64,000 nt of DNA, taken from positions 434,001 through 498,000 of the forward strand of contig VDMD01000006.1 of NCBI GenBank assembly GCA_007026445.1. Direction: 5' to 3'. This document shows positions 1 to 11,327 of this stretch, in pieces. Under the pieces are notes generated by a model, which was not told the origin of the DNA, did not search any database, and worked only from the letters and a program-made list of their open reading frames with translations. A program made the position numbers and the translations under genes. The stretch comes from Schizophyllum amplum (taxonomy: Eukaryota; Basidiomycota; Agaricomycetes; Agaricales; Schizophyllaceae). Every line of letters starts with the position of its first letter. Positions within the stretch are counted from its first letter, which is position 1.

Positions 1-826
1 GGACGGGATCGATGCTTCGCTTGCGATGCTCCGAGACGTTGTAAAAGGCAGAAAATTCGACGTGCGCACCTGTGACTTCTTCTGCATAGATGTCGATGAG
101 CGCTAATGCGATTGTCGTGTTGCAGGGTATACTCGGCTTCAGGTGCGTTGGGCTGTCGCGGATTCCGATTGTCCACTTATTGACATGTACTGGAAGCCAG
201 GGCGCTGCTGTCGCCGCATTGCTCGCCGCCATCGTTAGTCCAGTTCCCATACCAGCCTCAGCATCCCTCATCACCTCTTCTCACAGCTAGAGAAGCCCGA
301 CGCATACCCAGATATCCTTGTCGATGGGAAGCCGCCGCACCCACCCTTGTACGTGCATACTTCGTGACAATATGCATCGCACACTCATTGTTTGCTAGCG
401 ATTTCTGTCTCGCAGCTTGCGGATACCGACTCCAGGACCCTCGCTTTGACGCTGTGTATCGTGATGGGTACTCGACACCGACACTTCACCTGATCGGCAG
501 GGCCGACAAACTCGTTGGCAGCGACCTGACGCAGTCGCTCGTGGACGTCTCCCTTGACAAGCGGGTCGAGTATCACGACGGAGGTGAGTTACTGTGGCCG
601 ACCACTCTTCCCATCGATGGCTGATCTCGTTTTCTTAGGACACTTCGTTCCATCGAAGACGCCATGGCGCAAGTTCCTGCAGGCGTACCTCTCGGATCAC
701 AAGACGACGGCGGAGGCACCCAAGGAGGAACCTGCAGACTCAGCTCCTGCATCTGGTACAGCGACGCCCAACGCAGCGCCGTCCGTCCCGGCACCTGTGC
801 CCATTGATGGGTCAAGCAAGCCGTGA
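1..826 (+). CDS. FSH1/OVCA2-type serine hydrolase (5' end missing)
   Basis: This is the C-terminal part of a family serine hydrolase (FSH1 group, alpha/beta-hydrolase fold), predicted to be a cytosolic esterase; its substrate is unknown. Joining the exons gives the nucleophile elbow GFSQGA followed by AVAALLAA, then the acid region HLIGRADKLV and the histidine region HDGGHFVP, which complete a Ser-Asp-His triad. The serine codon of GFSQG is itself split by an intron: AG ends the exon near 141 and C opens the exon after TGGAAG. Further introns lie near 60-125, 300-410 and 583-639. The tail after the histidine (about 45 residues) is rich in Ala, Pro and Ser and is not part of the fold. The window begins inside the gene, so the start is not visible. 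Family assignment is secure; substrate is not. Confidence 0.88.
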
Positions 827-1035
827 GCCACAGCGAGGACAGTGCAGATATCAGACATCTGCTGTAGGTGCTATAGTAAACCTGTTTATGTTTCCATGAT
901 GGATTACGGGTATCGCGACAAAAATCTTGGGGTATCTCAAGACTCACCAAAAGGCAGTCGTAGTAAGGTGTGTATGGATGAAGGGGAACCACGAAGGCAT
1001 TTACAGGCGCAGAAGACGGAAATGCAAAGTAGAGG

Positions 1036-1872
1036 TCATATAGTCGCAGGTGTCATGCTCCATCCTACGACCGCGGTCCACACCCTCACTTCGACCATTT
1101 GCTTGCACTCATCGCACCTCAACTCATCCTTCAGCTACCCCAGCTTCTGCTGCAACGTGCTCACCCCCATATTTGCACGGCACATCAGGATAGTCACTCA
1201 TTGACATTCCACGCAGGGCTCTGCTCACCTGGCTCCGCATCTAAGACAACAAGGTGCGCTGAGCCGCCAGCGCCCTCCCACCGCCTTTCTGGGCAGCGAA
1301 CCCGCACGCGACTGTCTCCGAGTGGAACCGCGGCGGTTCGTCCAGCAGCGCCCTCAGCGCGTCCAGCCGCGCGTGGTGCAGCATGAACAGCCGACTGAGG
1401 TACAGCGAGCCCAGCTCCTCGACCTGCGCATCCGTGATCATGTACAGCGGGTAGGAGAGTAGGTACGCGGACGCGATTTGCGCGAGCGCGAAGAGAGATC
1501 GTGCGCGCCGGTGATGCGGTAGGTCTCCAGCGGGGCGAGCGCAGGGTGCGTGCCGAATGCCTCGAAAAGGCTGCTGCCGGGGATCACGGACGCCTGGGGG
1601 CTCATGCCGTTTGTGGGCAGATGTGCGAGCGTTGGGAGGTCAGGGCGAATACAGCGACGACGGGTGTGTTGTGAGCAACATGCAAGAGGACATTGAGCAC
1701 GTCGGCGCTGTCGGGGACGTGCAAGGAAGGGAGTGCGAACCGCTCGGACTCTGGGGGCCGCGACATCGCGTGCAGTGGTATCAGCGAACTCGTTATGGGA
1801 GGAACGCCTGAGCAATCCGCTATTCACGAAAAATTGTACCGCGTCCGAGGATACGGGGATGAGGTCGGGCGG
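1036..1872 (-). pseudogene. Broken BTB-like protein of a mushroom-fungus family
   Basis: Pieces of one protein occur in order on the minus strand but in different frames: PPDLIPVSSDAVQFFV (near 1872), PPESERFALPSLHVPDSADV (near 1750), then SLFEAFGTHPALAPLETYRI, then YPLYMITDAQVEELGSLYLS, and finally a C-terminus RCDECKQMVEVRVWTAVVGW ending at 1036. I recognise this order from a large uncharacterised basidiomycete family whose N-terminus resembles a BTB domain and whose C-terminus carries a CxxC pair and a WS..TI-like ending. At least two frame changes (near 1640 and 1500) and an in-frame TAG just before LKDELRCDEC break it. Some frame changes could be introns, but no good GT-AG pair accounts for all of them, so decay is more likely. 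It lies between the convergent FSH hydrolase and the MFS transporter. Confidence 0.6.
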
Positions 1873-1999
1873 GCAGTGCAACCAAACAATCATGATTGCG
1901 GGGACACACCACAGGCACTTTGCGAGGGAGCCGATTACACTCGCCAATCTACACATAAGTTACAAGCTCTATGCGCAGCAAACCGTTGACCAAGACCAC

Positions 2000-4307
2000 T
2001 CACGACCCCTTGCCAGCCTCCACGTCTGCCGTCTCCGCCACAGTCCTCTCGTCCGCCGCAGCCCCACTCTTGTCGCTCCCCGGCTGCAGCGTTGTATCAG
2101 ACCTGACAGTAAGGCCGTTCCCGCCCTTCTCCCCGCTCTTCAGCCCATCATGGACATCTCCGCCATCCTCTACATCCCCGCCTACAGGCTTCGTCCTCTT
2201 GTGCCCCACAATCCCCACCCCGCGCAGGAACAGCAGTGCCAGCAACGCCGCCAGCGCCCCAAACGCAAACGCTGTCCATTGAGCAGCGTGGTACGCATCC
2301 AGCTGCGCGGGCCGCGGCGCGTTCGAGTGCTGCTCGTTGAGCGTGACGCCCATGGCGGTGGCGCGCGATGCGAGAACACGGTCGTAGACGACTGTCGAAA
2401 CGGCGATGCCCATGGATGTACCGAGCTGGATTGGGTGATCAGTACCAAGACGCGTTCAGAGTCAAACAAGATAGGTAAGACGAGGACAGTTATCGTCGAC
2501 ATACCTGGATCATCGTCTGGAACAGCGCGCCGCTGACGCTCTGCTCGTGTCCCTGGGACAGTTTTGCAACAAAGAGTGTACCTCCGGAGAACACGAAGTC
2601 CGCGCCAAATACACAGCAAATGGAAGCGGGGAATCCAAATGCCCAGTACGGCGCCGAAGGAATGATATTGGCAAACAAGAGCGAAGCGGCTGACGTGATC
2701 AATGTGCCGAACGCTATTCCAAGATGTTAGGACGATGTAAAAGCTAAGAAGTGGTGCAGACGTACTCATGAGCCACACAATACTGACGCGCGAGACGACG
2801 AAGGCCACGAAGACATTGCACAAGATACCGGTGACAGTCATCGGAATGAAGCGAATGGCGGCCACGAACGGTTTGTATCCCAGGTACTCCTGATAGTATA
2901 ACTGGGAAATGTGCGTCAGAAGACTATTAGGTGGCATAACGTGAGTGGGGACACGTACCTGTGCCCAGAACACCCAGCTAAGGAAAGAGCACCAAGTGAG
3001 AAAGGCGATGGCCATTTGCACAGCGTACCGACCACGCGCGCGCGTCCAGAGGGATAGCCGCATGAGGGGGGGAGGCGTCCACACAGAATGTCTCGCGTTC
3101 GGGTCATCGTGTAGATGCTCAAGGTGCCTGACTCGAATGAGTTGAGGAACTTCGTAGATACTAAATCATACATACCTCTGCCACATAAGGAACACACCGA
3201 CGAGAAATACACCAAGTATCAGAAGGGCAATAATATCTTGAGTGGTGTGAGTGCCAGTGAAGGAGCTGCATGTTCAAGCACGTACATCCAGTAGCCCATT
3301 GTTTCGGCTGTGCAATTTCGCCTTGCGCGAGCACGAATATGATGAGCGTCAACCCAGTAGTTACCAGAGCCGACCCCAGCCAGTCCACCCGCCGGTCCGT
3401 TTCTTGGGATGGCGGGTCTCTGGCAATGGCATACATGCCACCAATCGCAGAGGCGGCAGAAAGCCCGGCGCTGAGGTAGAAGCTGGAGCGCCACGTTGCC
3501 CTGCAGAGCGGATGAGCTAGACGTATGACGGGGTACCGAGGATCGCACTTGGTATATTGCGTTAGTGCGCCACCGATGAGCGTTCCTATGGCGCCGCCGA
3601 CGGGGGCGCCTGCACCGAAAGTTGCGAACGCGATGGCCCGCGCTCGAGAGGGAGGAAATGACCGTGCAAGGATGCCCAGCTGAGTCTCATTATCAATCGT
3701 GCATCAACAGCGATGCAAGAAAGCACGTACAGCTGCAGGGATAATAGCGGCGCCTCCCACTCCTTGGAGTCCTCGCAAAACTTGAAGGGTCAAGGAATCT
3801 TGAAGGTAGAATGAGGGGAAGGGCTTGAATTCATCAAGGCTTCAAGCGCACCGTTCACAAGGCCACAGGCAATTCCAAAAGCCAAAAGCCAGAGGAGGCC
3901 AATGATGAAGGTCTTCTTCCTTCCGTAGAGGTCTGCTATGCGCCCGAACATGAGCAAGAGGCATCCCTGCGCCGAACTTTAGTCAAGATCTCTGTTACAG
4001 CGCAAAACGCACCGAGCTAAGTGAGTATGCATTTGTGAGCCATTGTAGTTGATCTTGCTGAATCCCCAGCTCCTCCCCGATGGTGGGTAGAGCTATGGCT
4101 ACTGACGTCGTGTTCGAGACCTGCGCGGAGCGTGAGCGACGTGCAGCCTTCAGGATGGTTGTGACTCACGTTAACGATCATTGCGGTTGTACATACGGAG
4201 ACCAGCACGACAGCTCTCGCGAGACTAGGCTTCGTCGCCGCCGCCGCCGCGGTTCGCTGCTGCTCGACATCCGTGCGTTCCTTGCTCGCCATGGTGGTGA
4301 GAGGCAA
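2000..4307 (-). CDS. MFS multidrug-type transporter (DHA2-like)
   Basis: Multi-exon major facilitator superfamily transporter, a proton-driven plasma-membrane carrier probably exporting drugs or metabolites. The N-terminus (MASKERTDVEQQ, start at 4292 or five codons upstream at 4307) leads into TM1, then NTTSVAIALPTIGEELGIQQ and QLQWLTNAYSLS. The MFS A-motif GRIADLYGRKK follows, then SRARAIAFATFGAGAPVGGA. A later exon has RRVDWLGSALVTTGLTLIIF and then QGEIAQPKQW, the TM7-type segment seen in 14-TM DHA2 carriers. Near the C-terminus are LFANIIPS, SQGHEQSVSGALFQTMIQ and SMGIAVSTVVYDRV, the conserved penultimate region, and a last TM. A charged tail of about 65 residues ends at 2000. At least seven introns are inferred from frame changes. 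Substrate cannot be told from sequence. Confidence 0.88.
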
Positions 4308-5271
4308 GCTGCGTTATCCGCGGGTACGTATAGAAAATCATTGTGCCGCAGAGCACGTCAGTCCGAGTTCGCGGCGCCGTCGAAGCAACTATTTCGGCGT
4401 CAGAGAGGTCGTTTGACAGCCGCCGCCGTGTTCAGCGGCGCTCTTGCCAAATGGGGACGAACTCATCAGGCGGACAAATATTTGTTCGTTTGCTGAGGCC
4501 ACGAGGCGAGGGTTGTGTTCCTTCTCACTCCTCCGTCATCTTCCACTGGTCTGCCAGGTCTGTCTTGCATTGTTTTCTGCCTTTCTATACGAGTCCTCAG
4601 AGGCAAATTACTCCTGACCAAAGTCTTCGGCTCGCGGTTGAATGAACCAACTTCCGCTATAAATATTCCCACTAGCATTCTCACCGCGGTCCTTCATTTA
4701 CGACATAAGCAGTGCGTATACTCGTTCCCCTTATACCCGCCTCGACGTGCTGACGAACCCCCCATGTAGTACTATATCAACCGTATTGCACGCTAGTTTG
4801 TGGTGCAACCTCCGTTGGTCGGAAGCGAGAGCTGCGCCTGTTCATCGAGACTTTCATCTTCGCAGATTGCAACTCTGGATCATTCATTCAGATGTCCCCT
4901 CACCTCGCAATGCCTTGCTGAGCTTGACTATTCCGCCTTATCAGCCGTTATGGGCTATGTATGCATGCATTCAGAGTCCAAGTCCCGCTGAAGTTTGAGG
5001 TCGTTCCATTCCCCGAGAAAATTTGTGGACGGGCTGGCTTTACATGCATGGTAGCTGATGCGCATTCAGACTAGTACTCGACCAAGTGACTTAAGCGCTC
5101 AGGCGTCTAATTGCTCTCTTATCACCTGGTTAGTATTGCTTCCGCCGGCGCGCCTCCCCGCCCATCGATCGAATCGTGCTGGCTCACGGCCTGGCTTCTC
5201 AAAGGCCACGTCTCTCGGTCTCTTACCAGACATCCCATCACCCTCCCTAGCCTTGGTCTCCGAGCTCACCT
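4308..5271. other. Intergenic, divergent promoters of MFS and desulfurase genes
   Basis: No gene recognised. The open frames here are short and lack family motifs. The stretch separates two divergently transcribed genes, so it should hold both promoters. A pyrimidine-rich run just before 5272 resembles a fungal 5' leader. Confidence 0.5.
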
Positions 5272-7105
5272 ATGGACGTCGCCAAAGCCCGCTCCCAGTA
5301 TCCCATCCTGACCGGCCCTCAGCCGTTCATCTACGCCGACAATGCTGGCGGGTCGCAGGTTCGTGTCGAGGGCCGCTAGAGGTGCTGGTGGCGCACCACT
5401 TACTCGACTCACGAATAGGTGCCCAAGACAGTTGTAAGCCGCATGGTCGACTACCTGCTGAACACGAACGTGCAAGTCGGGGCGGACTATGTCCCGTCGA
5501 AGGTGGCGACGCGCCGCGTCATGGAGGAAGGTCCCACCGCTGCGAAAGTGCGTTTGTGCGTTCTTGAAGAGCGCGCCATCTGATACCACAGGCAGATTCT
5601 CATGAACGCGGCAAGTGCAGACGAGATCGTGCTCGGTGCCAGCTCGACCATGAACGTCGAGAACCTCGCGCAAGGCCTTACAGGCGACATCAAGGCTGGG
5701 GACGAGATCATAATTACGGGCGAACATGAAGGTGTGCCCATCACATTATACTCCCCACCAACTGCTCTTGATTGAGCGCACCATCAGCGAACGGCGGCCC
5801 ATGGAAGCGCCTCGCGACCCGCGTCGGCGCTACAACTATTTTATGGCCGCACCGACCACTCCATTCCGCGAATCCTTATGCCGTTGCGCTTGTCCTCGAC
5901 GACCTCCTTCCATTGATCACAGCCCGCACACGCTTGGTCGCTTTCACCTCCTGCTCGAACATCCTCGGCAGCGTGGTCCCCGTAGCAGACATTGTGCCCG
6001 CCGTACGCGCGAAAGCGAAGGAAATGGGCGCGCCGAAGGTAGAGGTGTGCGTAGACGCGGTGGCGTACGCACCGCACAAGAAGGTGGACGTGCGCGCTTG
6101 GGATGTGGATTATTGTGTGTTTTCGTGTTATAAGGTGTGTTTGCGGGGTTGTGGACAGGATTTTTCCCCCGCTAATGCATCAATGGGCAGATATACGGCG
6201 CGCACGTTTCCGCGATGTATGTCCGTTCGGACGCGCTGAAAAATTCAGTCTCGTCGGTGGTGCATCATTTCTTGAAGGTGAGTCGCCAGACGCCTGCACC
6301 ATATTTTGCGGTCATCGATCAATATTATTCAGGTCCCGGAGGTAGCCTACAAGATCATGCCCGGCGGACCAGGCTACGAATCTGTATATGCAATCACAGG
6401 AGTAATCCCCTACCTTCTCTCACTCACGCCTGACGGCGAGAAGCTCCTGGAGGAGACAGGGTTGCTACAGGACGCGTGGGCTACCCTTGTTGACTTCTCT
6501 GGACTGACTGCTGACCCTCAGTACGCAGAACCGCCGACAGCATGCCCCTGCTCACCAACCCTGCCCTACCCGCCGCGCTCGACACGTCTTGGGCTGCCAT
6601 CGCCGCGCACGACCACGGGCTACTGGCGCCACTGCTCGCCTTCCTGACGCACCCGGACCAGTGGGCGCGCGGCGTGCGCATCGCGGGTGACGGCGGGGCC
6701 TTCAACGGCCAGAGCGGCGACGAAGACCGCACGGTCGGCGCGGCTTTCAAGCCCCATGTCGCGGGCCGCGCGCCCACCGTGAGCTTCGTGATGGTGGAGA
6801 GCAGCAATGGGAAGCCGCAGCTGGGGAGCAAGCAGATCGTAGAGTACTTTGACAAGAAGGGCGGGGTGAGTGCTCGGAGTGAATTGGACTGGACTGAGCG
6901 GTGGTGGGTGTGCGGAATTTCATGCTGACGGGTGGTGATTCAGATCGGCATCCGCTATGGGCACTTCTATGCGTTCACGCTGGTGAGCAAGATCGCGCCA
7001 GGCGGGGATCCGGCGGATGGTGTGGTGCGCATATCGTTGGTGCACTACAACACGGTGGCGGAGGTAGAGCGGATCATCGAGGTGCTGAAGGAGGTGCTTG
7101 CGTGA
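5272..7105 (+). CDS. Cysteine desulfurase-like PLP enzyme (aminotransferase class V)
   Basis: Fold-type I PLP enzyme related to cysteine desulfurases and selenocysteine lyases. The start at 5272 gives MDVAKARSQYPILTGPQPFI then YADNAGGSQVP, the usual N-terminal substrate and phosphate-binding entry. Exon 1 ends at 5358 with a clean GT donor and exon 2 opens at 5419. Later segments are SADEIVLGASSTMNVENLAQ and GDEIIITGEHE, then CVDAVAYAPH (the Asp that contacts the PLP ring nitrogen), then DYCVFSCYK joined across an intron to IYGAHVSAMYV, in which the Lys should form the Schiff base. The C-terminal domain includes DRTVGAAFKPHVAGRAPTVS and ends GIRYGHFYAF, then VVRISLVHYNTVAEVERII. No mitochondrial presequence or NifS-type catalytic Cys loop is evident, so it is probably a cytosolic relative rather than the iron-sulfur cluster enzyme. 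The exon join near 6480-6540 is uncertain. Confidence 0.85.
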
Positions 7106-7374
7106 TTGTGGGCATGGATCTCATGGCAGAAATGATTTCGGGGCAGTAATGCATGTACAACTACACGTTTGTATTCATGGGACCATGTACAATGCATATG
7201 GGTTTATAAAACTACTAGGGTGTCATGAGGAGCGTAAGGACATAAAGCGGTCTATGCTACAGGACGGTACGATTCTACAGAGGGTCTCAAAAAGGAGTGC
7301 GTCGAGGTCGGGGGATGGGGTATACACGTACAACATTTACTGGTAGACTGGAGAACTAAAGAGGAAATGGGAAG

Positions 7375-8561
7375 CTACTTCTCGCAGAGACTGGCTCGCC
7401 TGAAAGCGCGAAAGTTCGACTGAGAGGTCCCTGACGCACAGCGCGCACGCTTCTTCCCGCAGGTGGAGACCTGCAGCGGGTACCCGTCACTGCCTTTGGC
7501 GACAGCGACGACAGGTGTGTCATGGCTCTGCCGCGCCGTCGGCCACTGCGCTACAGATGCGGGCCATGTATTGTGTGCTGCGGCGCGGCGTGAGTCCTCA
7601 AACGCTGTGCCCGTCCTGCGAACCTTTGCGATGGGCGCGAGGTCGTTGTCGCTGACGCTGCGGGGGGTTGGCGGGCATACAGGAGGCGTGAGCGCCATGG
7701 ACGGTAACACACGGTGTGTATGGCGGGTGTCGCGCGGGTCGAGGCGCAGCGCAGGCGGGCAGATCGTCCCCTGGGTGTCATACCAACGCGCCGACAGGAC
7801 CAGACTGGGCATCGCGCGCACGGCATGGGGGTGGTCGACATCCTCCATCGCACGCAGAGCGCGCTCCGTGCGTGTTCGTTCGAGGTGGGGAAGCATGATG
7901 GCCGGCCGGCCGGCGTGAATGGAAGCAGGGGACAAAGAGCCAGGTCCAGACGTAACGTGGGAGTCATCAGCGGCCCAAGTGTAATGAGCTGTGGACTTCT
8001 CGTCAGCCGGTGTATCTCCTTGAATAGACAAAGTACCGGTACTCACGAGGGGATGAGAGAGTATTGTTCGGCGCGTACGGCGTGTTCGGCGCCGGCGTGG
8101 GGGCTCCCTCGTCCTCCGGGGACGTTGAGCGCTGCACTGCAGCACTCTTCTTCTGGGCCCTTGACTTGCGTTTAGCGGGGTCGTGTACGGGATGGAACTT
8201 GTAATCGGGGTAAAGGCGCTTGTGCTCCTCCGCGATGCGCTTCGCCTCATCTGCCCAGGGCTTCTTCTCCTCTGGCGAGAGACCCTCCCATATCAGATCT
8301 GTGGTGGGAGATTTAATCATCGGCTGCGCGTAGGATGAAGGCAAACGCACGAGCATGTGTACACAGACCGCCAGGCAGCATTTTCCCATAGGATAAGCAA
8401 GCCTTCATGAAGGCCGCGCGCCACACAATCCACTGGTTCGGCGGACGAGGAATCTTGCCGTCTTTCTTCGGCCTAGGCACCTCGCTTGAGCCGATCTCTG
8501 GCAGAGGGAAATCGTATTCGGCGTCGTCGACGACGAGCCGCACGGTGCGGAAGAATGTCAT
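7375..8561 (-). CDS. HMG-box DNA-binding protein
   Basis: Probable nuclear transcription factor. From the start at 8561 (MTFFRTVRLVVDDAEYDFPL) an N-terminal segment leads to IPRPPNQWIVWRAAFMKA, the first helix of an HMG box of the MATA/SOX type. After an intron comes IWEGLSPEEKKPWADEAKRI, then EEHKRLYPDYKFHP, the third-helix half of the box, followed by a basic stretch PAKRKSRAQKK. The rest is a low-complexity tail rich in Pro, Ser and Arg down to the stop at 7375. The segment between the helices is short and poorly conserved. The border near 8040, where the frame changes, is uncertain because the obvious GT-AG pair there would give only a 30-base intron. Whether it takes part in mating control, as some basidiomycete HMG factors do, cannot be told; no pheromone or homeodomain genes are nearby. 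Confidence 0.75.
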
Positions 8562-8645
8562 ATCAGCGAGCGCAAGTGGTGAGGCGGGATGGGATGGGAG
8601 AGGTGGAAAGGGAACGTTGTACGAGAGCAATGGTGACAACGAACC

Positions 8646-8653
8646 TTTATATC
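8646..8653 (-). promoter_or_regulatory. TATA-like box of the HMG gene
   Basis: Minus-strand GATATAAA lies about 85 bases upstream of the HMG start codon, a typical position for a fungal TATA element. Position only; no functional proof. Confidence 0.35.
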
Positions 8654-11327
8654 AGGCCGATGCGTCTTCTTGATGGACAGTCACCATTCATGCAGATGTA
8701 TTGGGGCACAAGCGCATCCACGTGGAGGCAGCACTTTGTTGTCCTTTTTGTTGCGGCGTGCCGTAAGGTGAGGCCCGTGAGGGTATCCGCATTGGGAGCG
8801 AACCCGAGAATGAAAACGGCATGCAATCGGGATGGAATACCGAAGAACAGCGGGCCATCCGGGTACGGAGGACAATGAGCTCCCGGTGAGCAACCCTTTT
8901 GTACTCGAAAAAGGAAATCGTCTGTTATCTAGGCCTTTGCGTTTATAACCCCAGTCTCTGAGGCATGAGGCAGCAACGTCGTCCACGACAAAAGCAGGGG
9001 ATGGATTGGAATGCAAAGGCGGTGTACACGTGTTGAGGGTTCCCAAGCATCCCGAGCGCAAGGCTAGACGATATTTAAACTCGAGGAGGAAGTTCGGCGA
9101 CTCGACGAGAATGGAACAATGTGGTTGCTAGAGAGCCCGCTAGGAAGTAGCACTCAGCGCAAAAGAAGGATAAGCTCGTGCACAAAGCGGGACGAAAAGA
9201 CAAGGAGCTCCAAAAAGGGAAAAGGTTCCGTTTGAGTTCCACGGCCACGGTCGGTCCGCTCATCCGATCGATGGGCGGCAGGCTTCGCTGAAGTTCAACT
9301 TCAGCGACTGTAATTTGTGGCCTGCAAGCTCCCGCTCGCTGGAGTTGCTTAAAGCTTATAAAGTCGTTGCTGTAAAGCAAAATCAGTATTCCGGCGACCC
9401 ATCTGCTTGTGGTTTTTTCTGGCGTCGGGAATGGATGTAGAATGAATGCAGGACCACATGCGAGACGCCACCCTCAGGCTCCCAATGACACTGCGCTTGT
9501 CATGCGTAGCGGGTGAACCTGACTGGATCTGGCTGGTCAAAGCTATCTGCTGAGATGATAGTAAAGAGAAAGGCGCGCCACATGGATGGGGCAGCTTGAA
9601 GAAGGCACACCGAGAAGCCGAATTCTCTCTGCTGGTGCATCTCGAGCTTTCTGACAAGCTTCAAATAATTTCCGGAAGGAGAAGACAAGCAGCTTGTGGA
9701 ATGTCCAAATTTGCCTGCGATCCAGTTTCCTGCAAGCTGGTTTGGGAACAATTGTTCACCGGGCCTATTGTATACCTCACGCAGCGTCCAAAAATGCGAG
9801 TTCAATTGTGAAGCATGCGCCCGTCAGCTCCCGCGAGAACCGTCAAGGTGCAAAGTTCAAGTTGATGGGCTTCTTAATTCAATCCTTCGCGACCAAGGCG
9901 ACGAAGACCAGGGATCTTGCGCGGCGAACTCCTATCGCTCCATCATCTCAGCGTTACCCAGTTGGGATGCAATGTTCATTCCTTGATAAAGCCCCCTTCC
10001 TTCCCCGCAGTGATCGTGATGTCAACGTACACAGTTCATAACAGAAGTGCCGATGGGAAGATTCCCACCACTGTTCGCAGAAGTCGGCTGACATCCAGGT
10101 CTTGTCCAGGTCCGATGGGAAAGGCGAGTGCCGAGGAGTGCCGTCGCCGAGGTTCATGTGAAGGCACTGTGAAGGCCTTTCAGACAGCGATGGAAATTTC
10201 GAACGAAAGCGGCGATGGTGCGCAGTGCTGAAGGGCGATGCCATTGTCTTCTCGACGGACGGGCCTAAAACAGACGGTGAAAAGGGAGAGAACGAAGAGT
10301 GCATGTGCGGTTCGCCTTTATTCCGTAAACATCATGTATGTAGGCACTGGATTCCGACGCTGGGGAGGGATATCAAAGTGACGTGGAAATATAAAGTTGG
10401 AATCCTTATGGAAGAAGAACACAGCAAGATCAGGCTGTCTGGTAACTCTCAGCATCAGCAACTTCTGCGGCGGCCTCGCGCGCCGTACGGCAGAATCGAA
10501 ATCGGAGACGAAGGGCTTATTGTTGTCAGTCTGCCAGCGCTCTATATTAATGATTGAACTTACGGCAGGGCCTGTGCATGTCGGCGGATAACCCAGTTGC
10601 ACGTTTTCATCAACAACAAGAGCAGATAAAAGGCCCACTGCCTGAGAATATACAACCTTCTATGTTGAACGCATGGCAAACGAGGCAAGTCGAACCAAAG
10701 GCTTCGAGGAGCTCGGCGATGAAAGAGGCTGTCGATGCTGTCGGCGAGAAGTGACTTTTAAGCAGAGACTGGCCACGTTTTTCTTTGAGCTGAGGAAGTA
10801 GTCGGACGGCTAGCCCGCCTCAAGCGCGCAGTTGCCGGTACGATGAGGCAGTTTCAACATGGTCAGAGTTCTGAACCGCACCGGGGAAAGAGCCCCGTGC
10901 AGCCGGCTGCCAAACATGCACAACCACTGCCCACCTTTGTTTCTGATACTTACATACTTAGTTTCCCCCGACTCACACTTGCCGATTGAACCAGCGTCGT
11001 CTTCACGCCTTAAACTTGTCCTCAAGACCTCACGTCTCCGCCATCTCGTGTCGGCCTCCCCGATACACGTCCCTTCGCCCTTGTGAGTTTTCCAGTCGCG
11101 CCCCAGTCCACAAACGAGTCACGACTCTAGTCGTCCTTGCGGCTTTCCTAATTCCATAGGTCGTCACCCATTGATCCTTGAATCGACGCAATGACGGTAT
11201 AGATACATGGATGAGCTACAGATCTACAATGGCGTGTATGCAGACGAATATATTAGAAAAAAAAAGGTAGGAAAAGCCGACCGGCCAGCCAGAGGAACAG
11301 ATCCTTCTGACAAAGCTACGCTACAGC
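8654..11327. other. 2.7-kb gap without a recognisable gene
   Basis: Open frames of about 100 residues occur on both strands (for example 8681-9061 minus, 10225-10557 plus and 10318-10638 minus), but they overlap each other and show no motif, signal peptide or plausible splice chain. A 23-bp perfect palindrome sits at 9285-9307. No transposon ends, tRNA or tandem array were seen. A degraded gene or long UTRs cannot be excluded. Confidence 0.4.
9285..9307. repeat. 23-bp perfect palindrome
   Basis: TCGCTGAAGTT, a single C, then AACTTCAGCGA: an 11-bp inverted repeat around one base. It could be a dimeric protein-binding site or a chance hairpin; no gene starts next to it. Confidence 0.5.

Noticed and set aside
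1733..2536. 267-residue plus-strand frame
   Set aside because: It crosses the minus-strand BTB-like pseudogene and the MFS C-terminus, where clear family motifs lie on the opposite strand.
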